A DNA stretch of 59,317 nt. It comes from Pseudomonadota bacterium (GTDB lineage: Bacteria > Myxococcota_A > UBA9042 > GCA-2863065). The notes beneath the pieces are model-generated. The model made no database searches. It was not told the origin of the DNA and saw nothing but the letters and a program-made list of their open reading frames with translations. Numbering within the stretch: the first letter of the stretch is position 1; each line of letters opens with the position of its first letter. Location of the stretch: contig SXOO01000232.1 of assembly GCA_005776725.1 (NCBI GenBank), forward strand, positions 1-59,317, written 5' to 3'. The translations under genes were made by a program, and so were the position numbers. Shown here piece by piece: positions 34,873-43,123 of the stretch.

Positions 34873-35004
34873 CACTTCGCGTTCTCGGATCTGTCTCGCG
34901 CCGACTTCCATGGGGCTCGGCTAGTCCGGTGTGATTTCATGGACGCCAACATGGACGGTGCGTGCTTCGACGGCGCGGCGTTCATCGAAACGGCACGGAG
35001 GTAG
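34873..35004 (+). pseudogene. Pentapeptide-repeat gene remnant
   Basis: A 43-codon open stretch bounded by TAA (34870) and TAG (35002) encodes seven consecutive, unbroken pentapeptide repeats of the A-[DN]-[LF]-x-x type (for example ADFHG, CDFMD, ANMDG), starting FSDLSR and ending FIETARR. There is no ATG, GTG or TTG that would include the first repeats; an ATG at 34939 would leave 21 codons. Complete pentapeptide proteins have 15-40 repeats, so this looks like the tail of a lost gene. It could also be a displaced part of a neighbour, since it lies in a different frame from both flanking genes. Confidence 0.6.
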
Positions 35005-35006
35005 GA

Positions 35007-35753
35007 ATGACCGAGGACCCCATCGAACGCCGAGTCCACGAGATCTCGTACCCCATTGTGGGCTCCGCCGACGACTGGGCCCACGTCGCGGTGAACGCCG
35101 GAGGGCTGTGGTGGCGGGGTGACACCCGGAACAATCCAGTCGCGGGCCCTTACGGCATTGGCCCGCAGTCCCACGAGGCACTCCTGGCCGATGGGCCGCC
35201 GGTGAGAACCCCACCCGAGATCGCAGTTCAACTACGGGCGTGGTGCGAGGTGTTCATCGCGGGCGCCACCTCACCTCCGGTGCTCCTCTGGACGGAGCCA
35301 CACATCAAGGCGCACCTCGGTGACGCCTCGGCGCTTGAGCGTTGGGATGCCCGAGGCGACACCGCGCTGCACGTGGTCGCGGGTCACGGATTGTCCGAGC
35401 TCGTCGCGCAAGTGCTCGCGAGTGGCGTGCACGTCGACCGACCCAGGAGAAACGGAATGTACACGCCGCTACATGCCGCCGCGCAGGGCGTTCACGGCGA
35501 CGTCGTGACGCGGCTCGTGGACGCGGGCGCCGACCCTCATCGGCTGTACGGGGGGCAGAACTGCCTTGACCTCGCGACCGAGAGCCGGCTCGGACCGGCG
35601 CGCCTCGGCGCGCTTGTGGCCAGCCTTCTGGCCCTCGGCGTGGACCCGAAGGGCGGCGGCGCCGGGAGGCGCACTCCGCTCAGAAACGCCCAAGGGCAAC
35701 TGCGAGAGGACATCGTGAAAATGCTCCTCGAGGCGGGCGCCGAGCGACCTTAG
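35007..35753 (+). CDS. Ankyrin-repeat protein
   Basis: 248 aa, cytosolic. An N-terminal ~105 residues of unknown type (ISYPIVGSADDWAHVAVNAG, AGGLWWRGDTRNNPVAGPYG) is followed by about four ankyrin repeats from residue ~112: DARGDTALHVVAGHGLSELV, MYTPLHAAAQGVHGDVVTRL, QNCLDLATESRLG and REDIVKMLLEAGAERP. The G-x-T-A-L-H and T-P-L-H-A-A-A consensus is clear in the first two. The ATG has GGAGG 7 bases upstream, and two bases separate it from the stop of the pentapeptide remnant. Ankyrin units mediate protein contacts; partner unknown. Convergent with the LRR gene, with a shared perfect hairpin between. Confidence 0.85.
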   Translation: MTEDPIERRVHEISYPIVGSADDWAHVAVNAGGLWWRGDTRNNPVAGPYGIGPQSHEALLADGPPVRTPPEIAVQLRAWCEVFIAGATSPPVLLWTEPHIKAHLGDASALERWDARGDTALHVVAGHGLSELVAQVLASGVHVDRPRRNGMYTPLHAAAQGVHGDVVTRLVDAGADPHRLYGGQNCLDLATESRLGPARLGALVASLLALGVDPKGGGAGRRTPLRNAQGQLREDIVKMLLEAGAERP

Positions 35754-35774
35754 CGTCCCGACCCACTCTGTAGT

Positions 35775-35800
35775 CAGGGCGCTAGCCCGCTAGCGCCCTG
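35775..35800. terminator. Perfect 11-bp hairpin between convergent genes
   Basis: CAGGGCGCTAG pairs exactly with CTAGCGCCCTG around a CCCG loop. It lies after the ankyrin stop and contains the LRR gene stop codon (35790-35792). No T-run follows on either strand, so it is either a U-poor bidirectional terminator or an RNA-stabilising stem. Confidence 0.5.
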
Positions 35801-36953
35801 CGTTAGGGAGACCCGTCGGCCATCGCGATACATTCACGGTGTACCGGCCATCGAGCCGCCCGCTCTGTCGGAGCGAAAACGCCAACGGATGGCCGTGGAG
35901 CGCCTTCTCAGCGCCAAGGCCGAGCCGGTTATGGAACAAAACGAGCCCGACCAGGCGCGACATCAGCGGGGACGCGACGAGCCGGCGTACGCCGTCGTCG
36001 GTGAGCTGATTGTGCGTCAGGTCGAGATCGGTGAGGCAGGGCGGGTCGGCGGCCAGAATGGCGTCGAGCCCGACGTCGGTGAGCTCGACGCCGCCAAGCC
36101 AGAGATCCTGCACCGATTCCAAGCCGCCCTGCTCGGCCAGCGTCGCGACGCCCGCGTCGCCGAGGGGGTTATCGCGCAGGCTGAGGCGGTCCGCGTGACG
36201 CAGCTTGGGGGCCAGGGCCGCGATCCCCACCGGGCCGATCTGGTTCCGAGCGAGGTCGAGCCGGCGGGGCGCTTGCAAGACGCGACCAAGGGCCAGCGCC
36301 CCACCGTCGCCGACGCGGTTGGCGGCAAGATCCAGCTCGTCCAGAGCAGGCATGAACGATGCGGCCGCGAGCGCCTCGGCGCCGAGAGAATCTAGCGCGA
36401 ATCCGCACAGGGACAGCGCTCGGAGGCCAGGGCTCGCGTCGGCCACAGCCATGGCGTAGAGACCGCTGACTGCCTCAACCATCTGTTGTCCGCTCACCGA
36501 CAGGAACGTCAGCTCTGGGGCGGCCTGGCACACCGAACGTAGAGCCCCCGCGTCGATCCAACGCGAATCCACAGTGAGGCCCTCGAGGCGCGACAGGAGC
36601 GCTTGCGCCGCCAGGGTAGCGGTCTGCTCCTCCGTCATGACGACCTCTTGGGCCAGCGCGAGAACGCGCGCCAGTCGCCACCCGGGGTGCGGAGGCAGCC
36701 AGCGTTCGAAGTGCAGCTGGGTTCGCTGGTACTCCTCCTGCTCGTTGTAGTCGAAGTGGGTGGTCGTGACCGGCCGCGTAACGGCGCTCCATGTCAGCGG
36801 CGCGCGGCGGACCCATCCGGGCCAGGTGCTCATGCGGCGCTCGGCTTCGGTCAGGTCGTCGTCCGTTAGCGCTCCCGCGTCGTGCAGCTCGCCGACCCGG
36901 CGCACGAGCCGGGCCCAGTGAAACCGCCATGTGTCGAGGTCGTCCCAGCGCAT
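35790..36953 (-). CDS. Leucine-rich repeat protein
   Basis: 387 aa from the ATG at 36953; an in-frame TTG at 36998 would add 15 residues. The N-terminal ~125 residues are helical and rich in Trp and Arg (WPGWVRRAPLTWSAV). From ~150 on, ribonuclease-inhibitor-type LRRs appear: LRALSLCGFALDSLGAEALA, LDELDLAANRVGDGGALALG, RRLDLARNQIGPVGIAALA, DRLSLRDNPLGDAGVATLA, LTDLDLTHNQLTDDGVRRLV. No signal peptide. The repeats make a horseshoe for protein binding. It is the minus-strand end of the repeat-protein run, sharing the hairpin with the ankyrin gene. Confidence 0.87.
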   Translation of the reverse strand: MRWDDLDTWRFHWARLVRRVGELHDAGALTDDDLTEAERRMSTWPGWVRRAPLTWSAVTRPVTTTHFDYNEQEEYQRTQLHFERWLPPHPGWRLARVLALAQEVVMTEEQTATLAAQALLSRLEGLTVDSRWIDAGALRSVCQAAPELTFLSVSGQQMVEAVSGLYAMAVADASPGLRALSLCGFALDSLGAEALAAASFMPALDELDLAANRVGDGGALALGRVLQAPRRLDLARNQIGPVGIAALAPKLRHADRLSLRDNPLGDAGVATLAEQGGLESVQDLWLGGVELTDVGLDAILAADPPCLTDLDLTHNQLTDDGVRRLVASPLMSRLVGLVLFHNRLGLGAEKALHGHPLAFSLRQSGRLDGRYTVNVSRWPTGLPNAGR

Positions 36954-37117
36954 GCCGGGGGTCGGGGCGGAGACGGCGCTCTCAAGGGCTGGATGCAACT
37001 GGGAGCAACCTCGGGTCGAGCGCGGCGGCCACCGGGGCGGCGCACAAGCCCGACCCGCGAAGCAAACCCCTATCCAGTGTTGGGAGGCTCAGGTCAAGTG
37101 CGCGATTCGACCGCTCC

Positions 37118-38479
37118 TCAGTGGAAGAAGCGCTCGCTGCTCCGCAGGTACGTGTACCCGAACCCGTTCGAGCCGCCCATGACGAGCACGCTGCCGTCGT
37201 CCAGCGCCACGGCGCCGTGGTTGCGGCGGGGCACCCCCATCGGGGCGACCTCCGTCCACTCGTCCGTTGCCGGGTCGTAGATCCGGGCGTCCGTGAAGTC
37301 CTGCTCGTTCGTGGCCGTCCCCCCGGCGGTGAACACGCGCCCGTCCGCCAGGAGCACGAACGGGGACCCAACTCGCGTGACCGGAGGCGGTGTCGCCGGG
37401 CTCCAGGTCGAGGACACGGGGTCGAACAGCTCCGCCGTGGGCGTGCCCGTCTTCAGGCTACCCGGTGTCAGCCCGACGACGAGGACGCGATCGTCATGGA
37501 GGCGGACGAGCCCGCTGATCCGTCCCGTGGCGGTCATCGCCGGCATCGGGGTCCAGGCCTCCGCGATCGGGTCGAACCGCCGGCCGGCGACGAGCGTGTC
37601 GTGCTGCGGCGGGAACGCCGCGACCTCGCTGCCGAGGACGAGGACGTCGCCGCCGGGGAGCAGCACGGCGCTGTGGCCGAAGCGGGGCCCGTCGAGCGGC
37701 GCCGTCTCCCGCCAGCTCTCGGTCGGCACGTCGTAGATCTCGCAGGCGTCGGTGATGACGTCGGTCGACCAGTCGATGCCACCGGTCGCGAGCACGCTGG
37801 CGCCGGCTTCGAGGAGCGTGAGCGTGTAGTTCTGCCGTTCGACGTTCATACCGCCGGTGATCCTCCACTCGCCGGTGGCGGGGTCCCACAGCTCGCTCGG
37901 GCTCGGCACGGGCACGTTCATGAAGTCGCCGACGAGCACCCGCCCGTCCGGGAGCACCACGCCACCTCCGGACGTCCTCGGCCGGTGCAGCGAGCCGGTC
38001 CACTCCCAGAGCCCGGTGGCGGGGTCGTAGATCTCCGCACTCGAGAGCGCCGGGAGCCCGGGCAGCGGGTGTCCGCTCGTGACCATGACCCGCCCGTCCG
38101 GGAGCAGGAGCGGCCCCGGGTACTCGCGTCGCTCGTTCATGTCGGGAGCGCTCGTCCAGCCGCTGGCGACAACCACGTCGGGAGCCGCCAGAGAGTCCGG
38201 GCCGTCAGACTCGTCCGCGATTTCAGCGGCGACGTCCGCGGGGGCTTCCGCGACCGCGACCTCGCCCCCCCCACCGTCCGGCGGTGTACCGTCGAGGGAC
38301 GCGCCGGCGTCCTCCTCGGAGGCGACGTCCGTCGCCGCCACGCCGTCCGACGCCTCGCCGTCCCGCGTCGCCGGCCTACCCGGATCGCCGGCGGCGCACG
38401 CACCCGCGGCCACGGCGAGCAGGCCGGCGACGAAGCGGCGAGCGCCCGACCGGGCTGCCTCGGATCGGGACCGCTTCAA
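37118..38479 (-). CDS. Kelch-repeat lipoprotein
   Basis: 453 aa. Leader FVAGLLAVAAGACAAG ends in a lipobox-like Cys; an Asp/Ala/Pro/Glu-rich linker follows to ~110. Then come six kelch blades with the double-glycine motif (ASVLATGGIDWS, VFTAGGTATNEQ, SVLVMGGSNGFG) and repeated Y-D-P-A-T-x-x-W (IYDPATGLWEW, LWDPATGEWRI, IYDPATDEWTEV). Blades contain S-A-E-I-Y-D and P-R-F-G-H-S-A-V-L-L-P. The start is TTG (no nearby ATG in frame), with only a weak ribosome site, so the N-terminal boundary is uncertain. It lies downstream of the other propeller lipoprotein on the same strand. Confidence 0.88.
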   Translation of the reverse strand: MKRSRSEAARSGARRFVAGLLAVAAGACAAGDPGRPATRDGEASDGVAATDVASEEDAGASLDGTPPDGGGGEVAVAEAPADVAAEIADESDGPDSLAAPDVVVASGWTSAPDMNERREYPGPLLLPDGRVMVTSGHPLPGLPALSSAEIYDPATGLWEWTGSLHRPRTSGGGVVLPDGRVLVGDFMNVPVPSPSELWDPATGEWRITGGMNVERQNYTLTLLEAGASVLATGGIDWSTDVITDACEIYDVPTESWRETAPLDGPRFGHSAVLLPGGDVLVLGSEVAAFPPQHDTLVAGRRFDPIAEAWTPMPAMTATGRISGLVRLHDDRVLVVGLTPGSLKTGTPTAELFDPVSSTWSPATPPPVTRVGSPFVLLADGRVFTAGGTATNEQDFTDARIYDPATDEWTEVAPMGVPRRNHGAVALDDGSVLVMGGSNGFGYTYLRSSERFFH

Positions 38480-38653
38480 AGGTGCCGCCAGAGGCTAGTG
38501 CTGACGATGGGATGAGGATGAGGATGGTGCTGCCGAACCACTTGGGCAGCGTAGTCGGAGCACGCAGGTGGATCCAGGGGCCGGCCGCGGCAACGGCTCG
38601 TCGGGTGTCCTCTGCAGACCCGCCGCCGGCCACCGCGGGCTCGACCGCACCCA
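38480..38653. other. Intergenic region between two propeller lipoprotein genes
   Basis: About 170 bases. A minus-strand frame opens at 38654 with ATG overlapping the upstream stop (TGATG), but it runs over the kelch leader and shows no family, so I did not call it. GC-rich inverted segments around 38580-38640 give no clear terminator. Confidence 0.35.
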
Positions 38654-40219
38654 TCACTCGAGCGTGACGGTGCGCGACCCGAACGGGCCGACCACGTAGA
38701 ACCGGGCAGCCTCCTCCTCGCCGAGCACCAGGAGCGGCCCGCCGGTGCCTTCGCGGCCGCGCCGCGGCCGGGCGAGCAGCTCGGGGCTCCCGGTCCACGT
38801 CCCCTTCATGGCAGCGATGTGACCGCCCAGGACGTCGAGCTCGAGCACCCCGCCGTGGCGGTCGGGGAACCAGAGGGTGTGCCCCTGCTCGTCGGCGGCA
38901 AATCGCTCGAGGCGGGCCCCGAGCACCCCGGAGACCGTGCGGCGCCCGCCGCGGGTCAGGTCGAACAGCTCGAGCCGCGGCAGGACCACGGCGCACTCAC
39001 CGTCCTGGCAGTCGTAGCCGTCCGCCTCGTGAACGAGCGCCTGTCGACCGCCGTCCACAAGCGTGTAGGTCGGCTCCTTCGGGCCGTACTCGTGGACCGT
39101 CCACGCGAGCGACGGCAGCTCGACGGAGATCAGGCCCACCACCTCCCGCTGCGCGTACCCCCACTGGGACGCCATGTCGGCTTGACGCGTGAAGCCCAGG
39201 GCCCGCGAGCCGTCGGGCGCCATGGCGACCGGGCCGAATCCAGGGAGGTTCGTGATGAAGACGCGAGCCGCGGTGTCCAGGACAGAGATCGGGTCGGCGC
39301 TGGCCGCCTGGCGATCCCGGCAGACGGTGGGCGAGAGCAGCGCGAGCACCCCGCCGGGCTGGAGGACCAGCTCGTCGGCGCAGTTCGGCATGACCACGTC
39401 GGCCCGGGTCTCTCCGGTCCGCGCGTCTACGAAGACCGCGTGCGCGGCAGGGCTCCCGTCCACGGCGAACTCGAACGACGTGAGGATGAGCTCGCCGGGG
39501 TGCGCGGTGGAGAAGTCGAGGTCGCGGATCGGGCGGGGCGAGAAGACCAACGTGGACTTGCCGGTGTCCACGTCCAGGACCACGATCGACTGCTGCCCGA
39601 CTGCGCCGCCCGAGGCGCCCCCGAGCCACTCGTCGAGGTCGCTGGTGACGATGGACGAGAGGACCAGCAGCCGGCCGTCCGGGCTGACGTCGAGCACGGT
39701 GTGCGCCAATGGGCTCGTGTAGTCGCCCACCACCTCGTGAGTGCCGAGATCGATCGCCGTGACCTTGAATCCGGAGGAGCTGAGCACGAACAGGGTCGCG
39801 CCATCCCGAGACATGTTGACCCGACGCGCGTCGAAGAGCTCGGGGAACAACGTGGCCTTTGTCCCGTCGAGCCGCTGCAACGCCGGCACCAGCACGGGGA
39901 CACCGAAGAGCCACGTGGCCACGGAGGTGACCACCTGCTCTCCGTCCGGCGTGAGCACCACGCTGGAGTAGCGGACTGGCGGCAGGATCGCTCCATCGGA
40001 GTCGTCGTACTCCACCCCTCCCCCAGTGGGCGAGCCGGACGCCGGTCCCCAACCGGGGTTGGGGCGCGACCCGAAGGAGCCGGTGGTGTAGCCGCGCTCC
40101 GAGCGCCCGGCGCTGCGCCGGTTCTCTTGCGCCGAGCGGTCCAGCCCGAACTCGAAGCAGCCAACGCCGAACGTCGACAGCGCCGCTACCAATGGAACGA
40201 TGCGACCGGTGGATGTCAT
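38654..40219 (-). CDS. WD40/YVTN-like beta-propeller lipoprotein
   Basis: 521 aa. The leader MTSTGRIVPLVAALSTFGVGC gives a lipid-anchored N-terminus, then a Gly/Ser/Arg linker. The rest shows propeller-type blades: SSVVLTPDGEQVVTSVATWL, RRVNMSRDGATLFVLSSSG, TVLDVSPDGRLLVLSS, VAMAPDGSRALGFT and RFAADEQGHTLWFPDRHG, with x-S-x-D-G-x-x-L signatures. Four Cys (PNCADE, PTVCRD, DCQDGEC) in the central and C-terminal blades could pair. GAGGAGG lies just before the ATG. It is divergent from parA across a 176-base region. Function unknown. Confidence 0.82.
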   Translation of the reverse strand: MTSTGRIVPLVAALSTFGVGCFEFGLDRSAQENRRSAGRSERGYTTGSFGSRPNPGWGPASGSPTGGGVEYDDSDGAILPPVRYSSVVLTPDGEQVVTSVATWLFGVPVLVPALQRLDGTKATLFPELFDARRVNMSRDGATLFVLSSSGFKVTAIDLGTHEVVGDYTSPLAHTVLDVSPDGRLLVLSSIVTSDLDEWLGGASGGAVGQQSIVVLDVDTGKSTLVFSPRPIRDLDFSTAHPGELILTSFEFAVDGSPAAHAVFVDARTGETRADVVMPNCADELVLQPGGVLALLSPTVCRDRQAASADPISVLDTAARVFITNLPGFGPVAMAPDGSRALGFTRQADMASQWGYAQREVVGLISVELPSLAWTVHEYGPKEPTYTLVDGGRQALVHEADGYDCQDGECAVVLPRLELFDLTRGGRRTVSGVLGARLERFAADEQGHTLWFPDRHGGVLELDVLGGHIAAMKGTWTGSPELLARPRRGREGTGGPLLVLGEEEAARFYVVGPFGSRTVTLE

Positions 40220-40395
40220 GAAGCTCCTCCTCGATCAGGGAACGCCCTGTCTTGACCGTTGAACGGAGGAGACCCAGTGCAGCCTGCGTGCCACCGCGGG
40301 GAAACCTCCGGTGGGGGGACCACCCGCGGGCATGTTCTTGACCCTCGGGGTGGCGCGGCCGAGAAAGCGCGCTGGCCGTCCCGGAGGACACCCCC
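40220..40395. other. Divergent intergenic region with inverted repeats
   Basis: Separates the propeller lipoprotein from parA. A TTGACC at 40338 with GAGAAA 17 bases later is a weak candidate parA promoter. GC-rich arms CCGCGGG and CCCGCGG flank a central stretch (about 40290-40330). I see no parS-like sequence. Confidence 0.4.
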
Positions 40396-41253
40396 ATGAG
40401 CATGCTCGACACCTTCGCTGACCTGAAGCGCCTCGTTCGTGGCCCCGGCATCGAGCCGGGGCACCGCCGGGCGCGCGTCGTCGCTGTGGCCGCACGCAAA
40501 GGCGGGGTGGGCAAGACCACCACCACGGTCAGCCTCGGGACCGCGCTCTCGGTGCTGAGCCGACAGCGCGTCCTCCTCGTGGACATGGACGCGCAGGGCC
40601 ACGTGGCGCAGAGCCTGTCTCGGGATGAGCTGCACCGAGGCGGCGAGACGCTGGGCGCGCTGCTGTTGGGCAAGAACCGCGACCTCCAAGAGATCGCCGC
40701 CCCCACGGCCATCGACGGGCTCTGGACCGTGGCCAGCGACCCCTCGCTCAACGAGACCGAGACCATGCTCTCGGCGCGGATCGGCAAGGAGCTCTGCCTA
40801 AGGCAGGCGCTGAAGCTGGCTCGCACGCACTACGACGTGATCCTGATCGACTGCCCACCGAACCTCGGCACGCTCACCGTGAGCTCGCTCGTGGCGGCCG
40901 ACCAGGTCCTGGTGCCGTGCGACCTCTCGACCCTGGGCCTCGACGGCGTGGACGCGCTGCTCGAGACCGTGGAGACCATCCGCGAGACGCTGAACCCCAG
41001 CCTCTCCGTGCTCGGCCTCCTCCGCACGCGGGTGGATCGTCGCAACCAGACGATGAACCAGACGATCGAAGAGAGCCTCAAGGCCCGCTACGGCCACCTG
41101 CTGCTCGACACGGTGGTCGGGATCTCCTCCGCCATCCCCAAGGCGCAGCTCGGTGGTCGCCCGGTCCAGCTCCACGACGCGGAGTCGCGGGGGGCCAAGG
41201 ACTACGCTGCCCTCGGGGCCGAGGTCAGCCGCCGGCTGGGCCTGCGGGTCTGA
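40396..41253 (+). CDS. ParA/Soj-type ATPase (orphan)
   Basis: 285 aa, cytosolic ParA-family P-loop ATPase. Deviant Walker A KGGVGKTT at 35-42, VDMDAQGHVAQSL for switch I, VILIDCPPNLGTLTVSSLVA for Walker B/switch II, and VLGLLRTRVDRRNQTMN. The first ~25 residues (MLDTFADLKRLVRGPGIEP) are an N-terminal extension with an amphipathic helix. No ParB follows; the next gene is a small lipoprotein. GGAGG lies 8 bases before the ATG. It may position something other than the chromosome, as in orphan ParA proteins for chemoreceptor arrays or motility complexes. The partner is not in view. Confidence 0.9.
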   Translation: MSMLDTFADLKRLVRGPGIEPGHRRARVVAVAARKGGVGKTTTTVSLGTALSVLSRQRVLLVDMDAQGHVAQSLSRDELHRGGETLGALLLGKNRDLQEIAAPTAIDGLWTVASDPSLNETETMLSARIGKELCLRQALKLARTHYDVILIDCPPNLGTLTVSSLVAADQVLVPCDLSTLGLDGVDALLETVETIRETLNPSLSVLGLLRTRVDRRNQTMNQTIEESLKARYGHLLLDTVVGISSAIPKAQLGGRPVQLHDAESRGAKDYAALGAEVSRRLGLRV

Positions 41254-41324
41254 TCGCGGCGCCAGGGTAGCCTGAGCGTCCCCGCTTGTTACGGTGGGCC
41301 TCTGGCGCTAAGGTCCCGTCCCTG

Positions 41325-41744
41325 ATGAGACCCGCCCTTGCCGTCTTTTGCCTCTTCACCGCGCTGGCTTGCGACAACGGTGTCGTGGTCCTCAACGTGG
41401 CCCCCGCGGTCACCGCCGTGGGTCCTGTCGTGTCCGAAGCGGACGGGCTCCATGTCTTCGTCTGGCTGCGGGACCACGAGCGCCAGCCCATCGAGCTGGG
41501 CGTGGTGCTCACGCAGAACGGCGCGGCCTCTGCCATCGTGCGCGCCGGCGGGCACGGCCTCACGGGCCTCACCTCGAGCCGCGAGGAGACCGGAGAGCCC
41601 CACGAGTTCATCGTGGACTCGGCCGACTTCGACCCGGCCCTCCCGCTGGTGCTCCGGGTCACCCCCGTCGACACCGAGGGCGCCGCGGGCGTGGTCTTCG
41701 TCACGCCCGAGTTCGCGGTCCAGGACGGCCTCCCCACCCCGTGA
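41325..41744 (+). CDS. Small lipoprotein of unknown function
   Basis: 139 aa. Leader MRPALAVFCLFTALAC with a classic lipobox, followed by DNGVVVLNVAPAVTAVGPVV. The mature part is predicted beta-rich, with LHVFVWLRDHERQPIELGVV and LPLVLRVTPVDTEGAAGVVF, like a single Ig-like or cadherin-like sandwich. No family recognised. Its stop overlaps the pabB GTG (GTGA), so the two are translationally coupled, although no shared task is evident. Confidence 0.7.
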   Translation: MRPALAVFCLFTALACDNGVVVLNVAPAVTAVGPVVSEADGLHVFVWLRDHERQPIELGVVLTQNGAASAIVRAGGHGLTGLTSSREETGEPHEFIVDSADFDPALPLVLRVTPVDTEGAAGVVFVTPEFAVQDGLPTP

Positions 41745-43015
41745 TCCCGACGCTCTCGGCCCTCCCGCCGGAGCTCCCCGCTGATCCCGCCGTGTGGTTC
41801 CGGGCCCTCGCTGGGCGACCCGGGGTGTTCTGGCTGGACTCCGGACCGTCCGCCGGCCACCACGCGCGGTATCACCACCTCGGCAGCGACCCGATCGAGT
41901 CGGTCACCGGCACGCACCGAACGCTGCTCGAGCTCCCGGCCGACCGTCACGACCTCCCCTGCGTGCCGCGCTGGCTCGTGGTGCTCCCCTACGACGCGGC
42001 GGTGGTCCCGCAGCGCGCGCTCGCAGCCGTGCTGGACGCGCTCCCCGAGGAGCTCGGGAGCTCCGCGGGCTTTCGGTGCCGGTACGACGCGGTGATCTCG
42101 TTCGACCTCGTGGAGCGACGCGCGTTCATCAGCGCCGACTCTCCGGAGGCGCGGGACCGCCTTCTCGAGCGCCTCACCGCGAGCGCCGCTCCCCTCGGCA
42201 GCGCCTACCTGCACTCGCTGACGTCCGAGCCCACGGAGGCGCTGCGCGGCCAGATCGCCCGGGTGAAGGCCGCGATCGCGCGGGGAGACGTCTACCAGGT
42301 GAACCTGAGCCGGCGCTTCGAGGCCAGCCTCGAGGGCCACCCGTCTGAGCTCTACCTCGCGCTCCGACAGCGCCGCCCCGCCCCGATGGGCGCCTACGTC
42401 CAGCTGCCCGAGGCCGCGATCCTGTCGAACTCGCCAGAGGTGCTGTTGACCACCGAGCCAAGCGCGAGCGGGGCGACCGTCTCGACCTGGCCGCTCAAGG
42501 GCACACGGCCCGCCCACGGCGACGCCGCGGAGCTCCTGGCCAGCGAGAAGGACCGCGCCGAGCACGTGATGATCGTTGACCTCGAGCGGAACGACCTGGG
42601 CCGCGTCGCGGTGCCCGGAAGCGTGTCGGTCCCGCGGTTCCTGGAGGTGGTCCGCCACCCGACGGTGATGCACCTCGAGAGCGAGGTTCGCTGCGAGTGC
42701 CAGGCGAGCCTCGGCGAGGTCCTGGACGCGGTCTTTCCCGGCGGCTCGATCACGGGCGCTCCGAAGCTGGCCGCCATGGCCGAGATCGCCGCCAGCGAGG
42801 GCCGCCGACGGGGCGTGTACTGCGGTGCGATCGGGATCATCGACGCCGACGCGCGCCGCTCGCGCTGGTCCATCCCGATCCGCACCGGTGTCGCCGCCGG
42901 GGGACGCTTCGTCTTTCGCAGCGGCGGCGGCATCGTGAGCGACTCCGACGCGGACTCGGAGCTCCTCGAGATGGAGACCAAGGCGCGCGCGTTCCTCGAG
43001 CTCCTCGCGCACTGA
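41741..43015 (+). CDS. pabB: Aminodeoxychorismate synthase component I-like chorismate enzyme
   Basis: 424 aa, chorismate-binding family. It makes 4-amino-4-deoxychorismate for folate (PabB) or, less likely, anthranilate (TrpE). Signatures: RGDVYQVNLSRRFE near 180, PLKGTRP, SEKDRAEHVMIVDLERNDLG, VPRFLEVVRHPTVMHLESEV and the magnesium-binding FPGGSITGAPKLAAMAEIAA, then RRGVYCGAIGII. PIRTGVAAGG and GGGIVSDSDADSELLEMETK complete the fold. PLKGTR with no Pro-Ile-A-G-T-x-R-R-G and the D-V-Y-Q-V-N motif favour PabB. The N-terminal lobe is shorter than in TrpE. No glutamine amidotransferase subunit is adjacent. GTG start overlaps the previous stop. Confidence 0.9.
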   Translation: MIPTLSALPPELPADPAVWFRALAGRPGVFWLDSGPSAGHHARYHHLGSDPIESVTGTHRTLLELPADRHDLPCVPRWLVVLPYDAAVVPQRALAAVLDALPEELGSSAGFRCRYDAVISFDLVERRAFISADSPEARDRLLERLTASAAPLGSAYLHSLTSEPTEALRGQIARVKAAIARGDVYQVNLSRRFEASLEGHPSELYLALRQRRPAPMGAYVQLPEAAILSNSPEVLLTTEPSASGATVSTWPLKGTRPAHGDAAELLASEKDRAEHVMIVDLERNDLGRVAVPGSVSVPRFLEVVRHPTVMHLESEVRCECQASLGEVLDAVFPGGSITGAPKLAAMAEIAASEGRRRGVYCGAIGIIDADARRSRWSIPIRTGVAAGGRFVFRSGGGIVSDSDADSELLEMETKARAFLELLAH

Positions 43016-43123
43016 CCGTGGTGTCTTGCAGCAGTGGACGGTCGGCACGGCGTCCACGCGCACCCTCGAGCCTCGGGCGGGGGCCCGCTTGTGATCCGGA
43101 TCCAGTTCGCACAGGCTCGCGCC

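Noticed and set aside
38376..38654. 92-codon minus-strand frame starting with a TGATG overlap after the propeller lipoprotein
   Set aside because: Its second half overlaps the kelch lipoprotein leader and is Arg-rich shadow; no family or signal. Only the coupling-like overlap favours it.
40396..41253. Plasmid or chromosome partition locus
   Set aside because: ParA stands without ParB, parS or replication genes, next to pabB and a lipoprotein.
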